From the NCBI GenBank assembly GCA_944390355.1, contig CALXPT010000019.1:1-33235 (forward strand): a DNA stretch of 33,235 nt, given 5' to 3'. Each line of letters begins with the position of its first letter. Positions within the stretch are counted from its first letter, which is position 1. The DNA comes from an uncultured Alphaproteobacteria bacterium. Lineage in GTDB: Bacteria; Pseudomonadota; Alphaproteobacteria; RF32; CAG-239. A program made the translations under genes and the position numbers. The notes under the pieces were generated by a model. The model saw only the letters and a program-made list of their open reading frames with translations. It was not told the DNA's origin and did no database searches. Shown one piece after another: positions 24,342-31,420 of this stretch.

Positions 24342-24815
24342 GGATACGAGGTCTGGGAGAGCTGTTTTTCTTTTATTCCGTGAGGGTGTCTACAAGGGTG
24401 TAGAGAGCTTGTTTTAGATTAGGATTTTTGATTTTGGCGATAGATTTGAGCATTGCAATATTTTGTTGGTCATAGAGCGGGTCGCCTTTGTCAAAAGGAA
24501 GCGGCGCGGATGAACTATAGAGTTGGCAAGGGCTTTGACTGGCGGTTTGTTCATCCATATCATCAAAGAAAAAAGTTACCGGAACGCGCAGGATTTTTGC
24601 AAAATCCCACAAGCGGCTGGCACTGACGCGGTTATGACCTTGTTCATATTTTTGCACTTGTTGGAAAGTAATGCCGAGTGTTTGGGCTAATTTTTCTTGT
24701 GATATTCTAAGCATGAGCCTACGCATACGGATACGGTTGCCGACATAAACATCAACGGGATTAGCCGAACCGTCGGCCAAAACCCCGCGTGATTTTTTGC
24801 GTTGTGAAATCATAT
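24342..24815 (-). repeat. Inverted repeat, right arm (474 bp)
   Basis: Reverse complement of 19536-20009, same length and no mismatch seen. The arms are 4,332 bp apart. Equal length without indels and identity at synonymous sites point to a recent duplication or continuing gene conversion. Confidence 0.93.
24373..24813 (-). CDS. XRE-family transcriptional regulator, copy 2
   Basis: The 146-aa product is identical to copy 1. The frame is open to a TTG at 24822, but ATG 24813 matches the copy 1 start and has GGGGAG 9 nt upstream. Helix-turn-helix at about 25-80. It faces copy 1 from the other side of the fabF-ldh segment and has its own structured leader, unrelated in sequence to leader 1. Confidence 0.92.
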   Translation of the reverse strand: MISQRKKSRGVLADGSANPVDVYVGNRIRMRRLMLRISQEKLAQTLGITFQQVQKYEQGHNRVSASRLWDFAKILRVPVTFFFDDMDEQTASQSPCQLYSSSAPLPFDKGDPLYDQQNIAMLKSIAKIKNPNLKQALYTLVDTLTE

Positions 24816-24845
24816 TAATCAACTCCCCGTTTTGTGAATTGTCCT

Positions 24846-25104
24846 AAAAAAGAAAGACCGCAAAAGCGGTCGGGAAGTTCGAAAATCATACATAGTTAAA
24901 TGACTCTTGTGGCCTTTGGGTTTCCCTTGGACATACACCACAAGCCTCCCGACCGAAATCGAAAGATAGTCAACATCGCCCATAAAAATTATGGGCGACT
25001 TTTTTACAACGAATGGAAACATTCGTTGAACTATGTTAAGAACTTTCGAAAGTTCCCGTGCCATTTTATTCGGCACTAAGTACCGGCTATCTGCCGATAC
25101 CTAG
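24846..25104 (-). ncRNA. Structured leader RNA 2 with attenuator terminator
   Basis: Minus-strand helices by eye: a 12-bp 5' hairpin CTAGGTATCGGC/GCCGGTACTTAG (25104-25076); GTGCC/GGCAC; palindrome GAACTTTCGAAAGTTC (25055-25040); ATAGT/ACTAT enclosing CAACGAATG/CATTCGTTG (25028-25007) and TCGCCCATA/TATGGGCGA (24998-24976); closing stem P1 GGTCGGGAG/CTTCCCGACC (24954-24946 with 24877-24868, one bulge) around P2 CTTGTGG/CCACAAG with inner GGG-aaa-CCC and P3 AGTCAT/ATGATT; terminator GACCGC-tttt-GCGGTC (24871-24856) plus T run. The terminator shares GACC with P1. Only 32 nt remain before the ATG. The architecture equals leader 1 although the sequences differ. An 85-codon frame overlaps it and is dismissed. 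Confidence 0.72.
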
Positions 25105-25109
25105 CAACG

Positions 25110-25137
25110 AATATACCCGAACTTTCTTAAATTTCAA
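25110..25137 (-). promoter_or_regulatory. Promoter of XRE cassette 2
   Basis: On the minus strand TTGAAA (25137-25132), a 16-bp spacer and TATATT (25115-25110). The -35 is in the same 17-mer as in cassette 1. The expected start, 25104, is the first base of the 5' hairpin. Confidence 0.75.
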
Positions 25138-25144
25138 CTAAAAA

Positions 25145-25372
25145 AAAATAACATCGCCCCAAATAGAATGAAGTTATTTCAACATCGCTCAAAACGCCAC
25201 AACGCTTCACTCAGCCCCCTCCCCAACACACAACACCTCGCCCAACATTCGCACAACCTGCCCCTCTTCCCACTCAGCACCCAAGCTGGCTCACTCAAAA
25301 CGCCACCCCACACAACAGCCCCCCTCTCAACATCCAGCACCCTTCTCCTCTATCATCCCTCTTCCCCGCCGA
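25145..25372. other. G-depleted, C-rich tract (T4)
   Basis: This stretch again has C far above G on the plus strand, between XRE cassette 2 and the terminator of outer-membrane barrel gene 2. A 69-codon frame reads as low-complexity Ser/Pro/His/Leu and is not called a gene. Its C-rich strand is the same as in T3 although the adjoining cassettes are inverted. Confidence 0.6.
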
Positions 25373-25375
25373 CAT

Positions 25376-25407
25376 AAAAAAAGAGCTTCTCGAAAGAAGC
25401 CCTTTTT
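25376..25407 (-). terminator. Terminator of outer-membrane barrel gene 2
   Basis: On the minus strand GGGCTTCT-ttcg-AGAAGCTC, a UUCG tetraloop hairpin, followed by a run of T. Confidence 0.85.
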
Positions 25408-25429
25408 AAATTCTTGTCTGTTCTTAAAA

Positions 25430-26230
25430 TTAGAACATAACTTTAGCTCTGAGACCAACGGTGTAGTCAGAACCGATATTATCTTCATAATTATCTGAAC
25501 TAACATTAGAACCACCGAGTTTATAGTCGCCATAAACGCCGAGAGCCAAGTTGTCCATAGCATAGTAGTCAACTTCAGCCTGAGCATAAACAAGGTTGTT
25601 GTTACGGCTATCGGTATTGAAGTCATAGCGGATACCGGCATCAGCAGCCCATTTTCCGGCATATTTGTGAACACCGAGGAAAGCACTCTGATAGAATTCA
25701 CGATCAGAACTGTCAACCTGACCGGAGAATTTATAAGAAGCATAAGGAATCAAACCGTTGCACATATCAACGCCGACTTTAATTTCACCGTTGAAATATT
25801 TCTGCCAACGCTCATCAGTTTTAATATGACCTTCAAAAGATTTCGGATCATAAGTATAGTAAGAACCGGCAACCTGAGTCTTAATTCTGCCGAAATCCTT
25901 ATTATATCTGGCACCGATTTCATAGTCAAAGTTGTGGCTATTGTTATATTCGCCTTCATTGTCGAAATAGTTGCCGATTACACCAAAGACAGCCAAGTTA
26001 TTGGTAATACCATAAGCCAACTCTTCACGAGCAACAGTAGCATCTTCTACACCAGATTCGTAGAAATTGCCATATCTTTCACTCCAGTGAGTACGAGAAT
26101 GTTCAACTTTAGTATCAGATGTAATTTTGCCTTGGCTAGGAACAAAGAATGGGCTAGTCAAGTCAGCTGCTGATGCAGAACCAGCAAATAAAACAGCCGC
26201 AGAGGCTAATAAAACAGATTTTAACTTCAT
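25430..26230 (-). CDS. Outer-membrane beta-barrel protein (266 aa)
   Basis: A signal peptide (about residues 1-21, ending GSASA) is followed by a protein of alternating aromatic and polar strands: NLAVFGVIGNYF, FDYEIGARYNKDF, KTQVAGSYYTYD, LIPYASYKFSG, AADAGIRYDFNT, NLALGVYGDYKLGG and a final TVGLRAKVMF ending in Phe. About 12 strands can be picked out, so a porin-like barrel is likely. I cannot name a subfamily. It has a strong promoter, a 5' stem-loop and a terminator, all suggesting a well-expressed single-gene unit. Confidence 0.82.
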   Translation of the reverse strand: MKLKSVLLASAAVLFAGSASAADLTSPFFVPSQGKITSDTKVEHSRTHWSERYGNFYESGVEDATVAREELAYGITNNLAVFGVIGNYFDNEGEYNNSHNFDYEIGARYNKDFGRIKTQVAGSYYTYDPKSFEGHIKTDERWQKYFNGEIKVGVDMCNGLIPYASYKFSGQVDSSDREFYQSAFLGVHKYAGKWAADAGIRYDFNTDSRNNNLVYAQAEVDYYAMDNLALGVYGDYKLGGSNVSSDNYEDNIGSDYTVGLRAKVMF

Positions 26231-26256
26231 TAGAGATCTCCCTATATGTTTAATAC

Positions 26257-26281
26257 ATTCGCAAATCTTCTCTATGCGAAT
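26257..26281 (-). other. 5'-terminal stem-loop of barrel gene 2 mRNA
   Basis: ATTCGCA pairs with TGCGAAT (minus 26281-26275 with 26263-26257). The predicted transcription start is at about the first base of the stem, so the mRNA would begin with a hairpin, which is known to protect ompA-type messages from decay. Confidence 0.55.
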
Positions 26282-26287
26282 ACGGGG

Positions 26288-26316
26288 ATATTAACACCCA
26301 AAAGTTAATAAATCAA
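26288..26316 (-). promoter_or_regulatory. Promoter of outer-membrane barrel gene 2
   Basis: On the minus strand TTGATT (26316-26311), a 17-bp spacer and TAATAT (26293-26288). AGGGAGA precedes the ATG at 26230. Confidence 0.65.
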
Positions 26317-26365
26317 TAAAAAAGATACATTCTCCCCAATCACAAAATAAAACAAATTATGACTC

Positions 26366-26394
26366 TTGCACAAAACCGAATTTATAATTATGAT
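26366..26394 (+). promoter_or_regulatory. Promoter of mtaB-ftsY
   Basis: TTGCAC (26366-26371), a 17-bp spacer and TATGAT (26389-26394), 29 nt before the mtaB ATG. Confidence 0.65.
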
Positions 26395-26423
26395 ACAACC
26401 AAGAATAAATATAAGGAAAAACA

Positions 26424-27464
26424 ATGGTACAAGTCATAACATTCGGATGTCGTCTAAATTCATTTGAATCCGAAATTTTCAAAGAAAAATTAAAAAGTGA
26501 GAACAATCTGATAATCGTAAACACCTGCGCCGTAACGGGCGAAGCCGAACGCCAGTGCCGCCAAACGATTCGCAAATTGCGTAAAGAAAATCCTCAAGCC
26601 AAAATCATTGTAACCGGCTGTGCGGCTCAAATTTCACCGGAAAAATACGCTGCCATGGAAGAAGTTGACCTCGTTTTGGGCAACAAAGAAAAGACCGAAA
26701 TAGAAAAATACCTAAACGAAAACACACCCAAACAACTAGTCTCCGATATTTCGGAATTCAAAGATTACGATTCATATATAATAACCGGATTCGAAGGACG
26801 TGAAAGAGCCTTTGTGCAAATCCAACAAGGCTGCGACCACCGCTGTACATACTGTATTATACCCTATGCGCGGGGAGCCAACCGCTCACTCAAAGCAGAA
26901 ATTATCAAAAAGCAAATCAAAACCCTGCTTGATGAAGGATTTAAAGAAATATGCCTGACCGGCGTAGACGCCTGTTCATACCAACCATCATTCAGCAACT
27001 TGGTAGAAGATATTTTACAAACATTTCCAACGATTCCCTCATTGCAGTTTGGCTCGCTTGACCCTGCGGCGGTTGATGATAAATTCATCGCCTTAGTCGG
27101 ACAATACCAAAACATACATCCCTATTTTCATTTATCGATACAATCAGGGGATAACTTGATATTAAAACGCATGGGACGCCGCCACAGCCGCGAAGATGTT
27201 ATTGCTCTTTGCCAAAAGATACGCCGCGTCCGCCCCGAAGCCAGATTCGGAGCTGATTTCATTTGCGGTTTTCCGACCGAAACGGAAGAAAATTTTCAAA
27301 ATACGCTTGCTCTGGTTCAAGAAGCAAGAATAGACAAGCTGCACGTTTTTCCCTATTCGGAGAGAGAGGGAACGCCGGCCGCCAAAATGCCGCAAATTCC
27401 GATGGAAATCAGACGAGCCCGTGCCCAACGTTTAAGAGAACTTCAATCGCAAGGAGACCAATAA
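26424..27464 (+). CDS. mtaB: tRNA t6A37 methylthiotransferase, C-terminally short
   Basis: A radical-SAM enzyme that converts t6A37 to ms2t6A37 in tRNA. The 346-aa protein has the N-terminal UPF0004 domain with cluster cysteines Cys9, Cys35 and Cys66, and the radical-SAM CxxxCxxC at Cys137, Cys141 and Cys144 (GCDHRCTYC), followed by TGVDACSY and GADFICGFPTE. The opening FGCRLNSFES separates it from MiaB. It ends soon after YSEREGTPAA and the arginine-rich helix, so the C-terminal TRAM-type domain seen in longer members (over 400 aa) is missing; ftsY starts 3 nt after the stop. AAGGA precedes the start. Confidence 0.93.
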   Translation: MVQVITFGCRLNSFESEIFKEKLKSENNLIIVNTCAVTGEAERQCRQTIRKLRKENPQAKIIVTGCAAQISPEKYAAMEEVDLVLGNKEKTEIEKYLNENTPKQLVSDISEFKDYDSYIITGFEGRERAFVQIQQGCDHRCTYCIIPYARGANRSLKAEIIKKQIKTLLDEGFKEICLTGVDACSYQPSFSNLVEDILQTFPTIPSLQFGSLDPAAVDDKFIALVGQYQNIHPYFHLSIQSGDNLILKRMGRRHSREDVIALCQKIRRVRPEARFGADFICGFPTETEENFQNTLALVQEARIDKLHVFPYSEREGTPAAKMPQIPMEIRRARAQRLRELQSQGDQ

Positions 27465-27466
27465 AC

Positions 27467-28384
27467 ATGGCTAATTTTTTCGCACGCCTAACAACGGGAC
27501 TAAAAAAAAGTTCCCACAAAATCAGCACCGGCCTAAGCAGTATTTTCAACAAGCAAAAACTCTCGGAAGAAACATTAGACAATCTCTATGAGCTTTTAAT
27601 CACGGCCGACATGGGAACATCGGCCACACAAAAAATAATCGATTCTTTTGCAAAAAAACGCATGGATAAAGAAATTACGCTCTCCGAAATAAAAACTGCC
27701 TTAGCCGAAGAAATTGAACAGATTCTCACCCCTTGCGAAAAACCGTTTATCATCCAAGAAAATAAAAAGCCGTTTGTCATTTTGATGATAGGCGTCAACG
27801 GCGCGGGAAAAACGACCACCATCGGCAAATTGGCCGCCAAATTCAAAGCGCAAGGCCAAAAAATCAGCTTCATTGCCGGAGACACCTTTCGCGCCGCCGC
27901 GGTCGAACAACTAAGCGTCTGGGCAGAAAGGAATCATGTCCGCATATTCAAAGGAGCACAAGGATGTGATGCCGCAGGTCTGTGCTACGACGGCTTGCAG
28001 GAGGCCTTAAAACAAGGCGATGACATTGTTTTTATTGACACCGCCGGCCGCCTGCAAAACAAATCCTCATTAATGGATGAACTCAAAAAAATCATCCGCG
28101 TCATGCAAAAAATCATTCCGGATGCCCCGCACCAAACCTTGCTGACCCTAGATGCCACAACCGGCCAAAATGCCCTTGATCAAGTCAAGACTTTTGCCCA
28201 AATCACACCGATAGACGGGCTCATAATCACCAAACTTGACGGCTCGGCCAAAGGAGGGATTTTAGTCGCACTTGCCAACGATTCGCCGCTTCCGGTTTAC
28301 TTCATAGGTGTCGGCGAAAGCATAGAAGATTTGGATTCGTTTTCTGCGCATGATTATGCGGCAAACTTAATTATTAACGAGTGA
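27467..28384 (+). CDS. ftsY: Signal recognition particle receptor FtsY
   Basis: The 305-aa SRP-type GTPase docks ribosome-SRP complexes at the inner membrane. The frame is open from 27263, but ATG 27467 follows AAGGAG and the upstream part overlaps mtaB. N domain: LSEETLDNLYELLITADMG. G domain: GVNGAGKTTTIGKLA (P-loop, about 109-123), DTFRAAAVEQL, DTAGRLQNKSSLMDEL, TKLDGSAKGG and GVGESIEDLDSF. The long acidic A domain of E. coli FtsY is absent, which is usual in this group. It forms an operon with mtaB and the next gene. Confidence 0.97.
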   Translation: MANFFARLTTGLKKSSHKISTGLSSIFNKQKLSEETLDNLYELLITADMGTSATQKIIDSFAKKRMDKEITLSEIKTALAEEIEQILTPCEKPFIIQENKKPFVILMIGVNGAGKTTTIGKLAAKFKAQGQKISFIAGDTFRAAAVEQLSVWAERNHVRIFKGAQGCDAAGLCYDGLQEALKQGDDIVFIDTAGRLQNKSSLMDELKKIIRVMQKIIPDAPHQTLLTLDATTGQNALDQVKTFAQITPIDGLIITKLDGSAKGGILVALANDSPLPVYFIGVGESIEDLDSFSAHDYAANLIINE

Positions 28385-28392
28385 GGATTATG

Positions 28393-29565
28393 ATGAAAAA
28401 AATATTTCTTTTAAGCATACTATGTTTAACAACCTTTTCTGCTCAGGCTCAAAACATTCAAGTATCAATAGAAAACGGCAAAATTAAAGCCTCGTCAAGC
28501 TCCGATGTCAATCTCTACAATTTCAGCCCCAATCTTTTGCTTGCCGCCGAAACCTGCAATGCTTATGAAGAAAATTTCATAGACAACAATCCCGAGCTGG
28601 CAAAGATAGGAGCGTTTTTAGGCAATGCCGATTTTTCGATTATCGTAAAAATCAAAGGCAAAAATGCTGATGACAAATGCACTTTTTCCATTCAACAAAA
28701 AGTCAAAGGCATGAGCAACGTCATTCACGAATGCGCCGTTGACGACCAAACCAGACAAGAACTCGTTTCAGCAATGAAAGACCGCTCAACCACACCCGTA
28801 ACCGAAACCTATACCACCTATTCAACAATGACGCAACCGGACGGCACCGCAACCCAAATTCCGACCCAAACCACACAAACCGGCAGCAAATTCAGCATAA
28901 CCCTAGCCAAAGTCATCGCCTCATCATGCAACACGCAAGAACAGGAACCGACTGAAGAAGAAAAACAAGACCTCGCCGACAACATACTTTCCTTCTCGCC
29001 CGAATTTATCGCCAACCTGAAAAACTGCACACCGGCGGAAGAAAAAAAATCCATGATGTTCTTTTCCGAAACCTATAAAGTTTTAGGACAAGAAGGAGAT
29101 GTCTGCCACCTGCAATCAAATGACTTTGATTATTACGTACCCCAAGACAAATTAGCCGCCTTAAACAAAATAACCGACTTTCAAGAATTAAGTCAAAACA
29201 AAGACATCGCATACTATCGACCGACATATAAGATTCAAGGACTGGTCGAAAACCTCAAAAATTGTTCCGCATTACAAGATAACAGTACGAACAACGCCAC
29301 CGAAACCAGCTCCGTAAATAATATCGAAATCACCCGCAGCCAATCAGCCCAAAAAACGCCGAACGGCTGTCGCATAACATTAACCAACATTGTTAAAATT
29401 GAAGGAGAAACACAAGAGTTTGTTCAAGAATGTGATGTTCCCGAAAGTGCCATAAATTATATCAAAGAACAAACCAAATCTTATCAAAACATTCCGCTCT
29501 CGGTTGATGAAGAATTGTATCAAAGTATTTTGGGACTTAATGTCTGCCAAGAAAAAAACAATTAA
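28393..29565 (+). CDS. Periplasmic or secreted protein with Cys-pair repeats (390 aa)
   Basis: The chosen start is ATG 28393 (GAGG 6 nt before; the frame runs to a GTG at 28381). A signal peptide ends FSAQA at about residue 19. The mature part falls into three loosely similar units, each with a Cys after a Leu/Asn-rich helix (AAETC, NLKNC, NLKNC) and a later strand with a second Cys before VP or VD (HECAVD, VCHLQ, QECDVP). A Thr/Gln-rich linker (about residues 130-155) separates unit 1 from the rest. I recognise no family. It follows ftsY by 8 nt and ends at a strong terminator. Confidence 0.72.
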   Translation: MKKIFLLSILCLTTFSAQAQNIQVSIENGKIKASSSSDVNLYNFSPNLLLAAETCNAYEENFIDNNPELAKIGAFLGNADFSIIVKIKGKNADDKCTFSIQQKVKGMSNVIHECAVDDQTRQELVSAMKDRSTTPVTETYTTYSTMTQPDGTATQIPTQTTQTGSKFSITLAKVIASSCNTQEQEPTEEEKQDLADNILSFSPEFIANLKNCTPAEEKKSMMFFSETYKVLGQEGDVCHLQSNDFDYYVPQDKLAALNKITDFQELSQNKDIAYYRPTYKIQGLVENLKNCSALQDNSTNNATETSSVNNIEITRSQSAQKTPNGCRITLTNIVKIEGETQEFVQECDVPESAINYIKEQTKSYQNIPLSVDEELYQSILGLNVCQEKNN

Positions 29566-29570
29566 ACAAC

Positions 29571-29603
29571 AAAAGAGCGGTCATAAAAAAACCGCTCTTT
29601 TTT
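29571..29603. terminator. Terminator between the 390-aa gene and the 101-aa gene
   Basis: AAAAGAGCGGT pairs with ACCGCTCTTTT (29571-29581 and 29591-29601). A and T tracts on both sides allow use from either strand. Confidence 0.9.
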
Positions 29604-29606
29604 CAA

Positions 29607-29912
29607 TCAAAGCTCACCCAAACAAGCCTTATAAAATTGCGCTTTAAGTTCATAAATACTCTCTTCTTTTTCCGTGGTTGAATACCCCAAATAATAATCA
29701 TCCAGAGCCTGCAATTTGTATTCCAACCAAGCTTTCAAATCATCTTTCTCTTCTAAAGAAAGAGATTTGACATACTTATGAAAATGCGCCGTTTTACTCG
29801 CATATTTTTTACGTTTGTCAGAATGTTTTTTGTTAAAATCATGCCACAACTTCCGCCCATTTTCAAGTTCGAAAGGCCGCAATACGACTTCTAGTTTAAC
29901 TTTAGCCCCCAT
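29607..29912 (-). CDS. Hypothetical protein, 101 aa
   Basis: A small, highly charged protein (Lys, Glu and Asp in abundance) that looks all-helical: KLWHDFNKKHSDKRKKYA, then SLSLEEKDDLKAWLEYKLQ and YELKAQFYKACL. No signal or membrane segment, no motif I know. The ATG at 29912 has no clear Shine-Dalgarno. It is a single gene convergent to the ftsY operon and closed by the shared terminator. Confidence 0.65.
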   Translation of the reverse strand: MGAKVKLEVVLRPFELENGRKLWHDFNKKHSDKRKKYASKTAHFHKYVKSLSLEEKDDLKAWLEYKLQALDDYYLGYSTTEKEESIYELKAQFYKACLGEL

Positions 29913-30058
29913 AATAAATAAATTTAATAATTAATAACTGGACAAAACAATACAAACAAAAAATTTTAGAGTCAATAAAATATCGTCCACACCCCCGACA
30001 AAACACTTAACAAACCAAACAAAAACATATAAGTTGAAAACAAAAAAACAGGAAATAA

Positions 30059-31420
30059 ATGGAAGACTTACTATCAAGCCTGATGTTAAACGTAACGCCC
30101 AAAGGCGAAGAAACACAAACACCTCAGGCACAAAAAGAATATACGGTCAGCGAAATTTCGGCCGAAATCAAAAAGTGTGTCGAAACACGCTTTAGCCATG
30201 TTCGGATAAAAGGCGAAATATTTGGCTGTAAGCGCGCCGATTCGGGACATTATTATCTGTCCCTAAAAGATGAAAACGCAATTATTGCCGCTGTCTGCTG
30301 GCGGGGAATTGCCGCTGGACTAAAATTCAAACCCGAAGACGGGTTGGAAGTTATCGCCACCGGAAAAATCACCACTTTTGCCGGCAAATCATCTTATCAG
30401 CTAGTGATAGAAGAAATGGAAATTTCCGGCACGGGCGCATTGCTCAAACTCTTGGAAGAAAGAAAAAAGCAATTCGCCGCGGAAGGTCTTTTTGATGCCG
30501 CCCACAAAAAACCGATTCCCTTTTTGCCGCAAACGATAGGCGTGGTAACTTCGGCCAGCGGCGCAGTAATCAGAGACATCATCCACCGCGTAAGAGACCG
30601 CTTTCCGAGCCACATATTACTCTGGCCCACACCTGTACAAGGCGAAGGAGCAGCAGAGAAAATAGCAGCCGCTGTCAAAGGCTTTAATAGCTTGTCCAAA
30701 GCCGGAAAAATAACACGTCCGGACGTCATAATTGTTGCGCGCGGTGGCGGCAGTCTGGAAGATTTGTGGCCGTTCAACGAAGAGATAGTAATTCGCGCGG
30801 TTTACGATTCGGAAATACCGATAATCTCGGCAGTCGGACATGAAACAGATACAATGTTGATAGATTATGTATCAGACCTCCGCGCCCCGACCCCGACGGG
30901 AGCCGCCGAATTTGCCGTACCGGTAAAAGCCGAACTGGAAGTAGGATTAAAAACGACCCGAGCCAGACTGGCCAACGCCGTATATAGATATCTGAATAAT
31001 TATAAAACATTGCTAGAAGGTTTGAACCGCGGCATACCGAATTTAAATCAGATTCTGGGAGAATACCGCCAGAGGCTGGATGACCGAGCGGAACGACTAA
31101 ATCTATCATTCCAAAACTTGCTAACACAAAAAAAGAACCTGATAGAGCGCAACACCATACGCCCGTTTTACATTCAAACGATTTTACAAAGAAACTGCGA
31201 AAACCTGCAAAACCTCGCCGCCAGACTTGAAAATGTCTCGATAGATTCGGTGTTAAAAAGAGGGTTCGCATGGATTCGCGACTCACGAGGACAAACCCTT
31301 TATTCAGTAGAAGAAGCCCGCCGTGCAACAAATCTTGAGATTCGTTTTGCCGACGGTATCATAAAAACCAAACCGATAGGAAAGAAAAATGACTTACAAG
31401 GCGATTTGTTTGACATTTAG
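30059..31420 (+). CDS. xseA: Exodeoxyribonuclease VII large subunit
   Basis: The 453-aa protein degrades single-stranded DNA together with XseB. An N-terminal OB-fold (YTVSEISAEIK ... HVRIKGEIFGCKRADSGHYYLSLKD) is followed by the catalytic region IGVVTSASGAVIRDI, PTPVQGEGAA, DVIIVARGGGSLEDLWPFN and SAVGHETDTMLIDYVSDLRAPTPTGAAE, then a long coiled coil and a C-terminal FVLKRG-like VLKRGFAWIRD. All are diagnostic. AGGAAA precedes the ATG. Its last 32 nt overlap the M23 peptidase gene in another frame. Confidence 0.96.
   Translation: MEDLLSSLMLNVTPKGEETQTPQAQKEYTVSEISAEIKKCVETRFSHVRIKGEIFGCKRADSGHYYLSLKDENAIIAAVCWRGIAAGLKFKPEDGLEVIATGKITTFAGKSSYQLVIEEMEISGTGALLKLLEERKKQFAAEGLFDAAHKKPIPFLPQTIGVVTSASGAVIRDIIHRVRDRFPSHILLWPTPVQGEGAAEKIAAAVKGFNSLSKAGKITRPDVIIVARGGGSLEDLWPFNEEIVIRAVYDSEIPIISAVGHETDTMLIDYVSDLRAPTPTGAAEFAVPVKAELEVGLKTTRARLANAVYRYLNNYKTLLEGLNRGIPNLNQILGEYRQRLDDRAERLNLSFQNLLTQKKNLIERNTIRPFYIQTILQRNCENLQNLAARLENVSIDSVLKRGFAWIRDSRGQTLYSVEEARRATNLEIRFADGIIKTKPIGKKNDLQGDLFDI

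Noticed and set aside
24819..25076. 85-codon frame on the minus strand upstream of XRE copy 2
   Set aside because: It runs through the dense hairpins of leader RNA 2, including its terminator; no ribosome site and no family resemblance. Leader 1 has no matching frame.
25040..25127. Competition of two AAAGTTC copies for one GAACTTT in leader 2 as a switch
   Set aside because: The first AAAGTTC lies between the -35 and -10 boxes and would not be in the RNA.
25168..25377. 69-codon frame in tract T4
   Set aside because: Same reason: open only because stop codons containing G are rare there; composition is Ser/Pro/His/Leu-rich.
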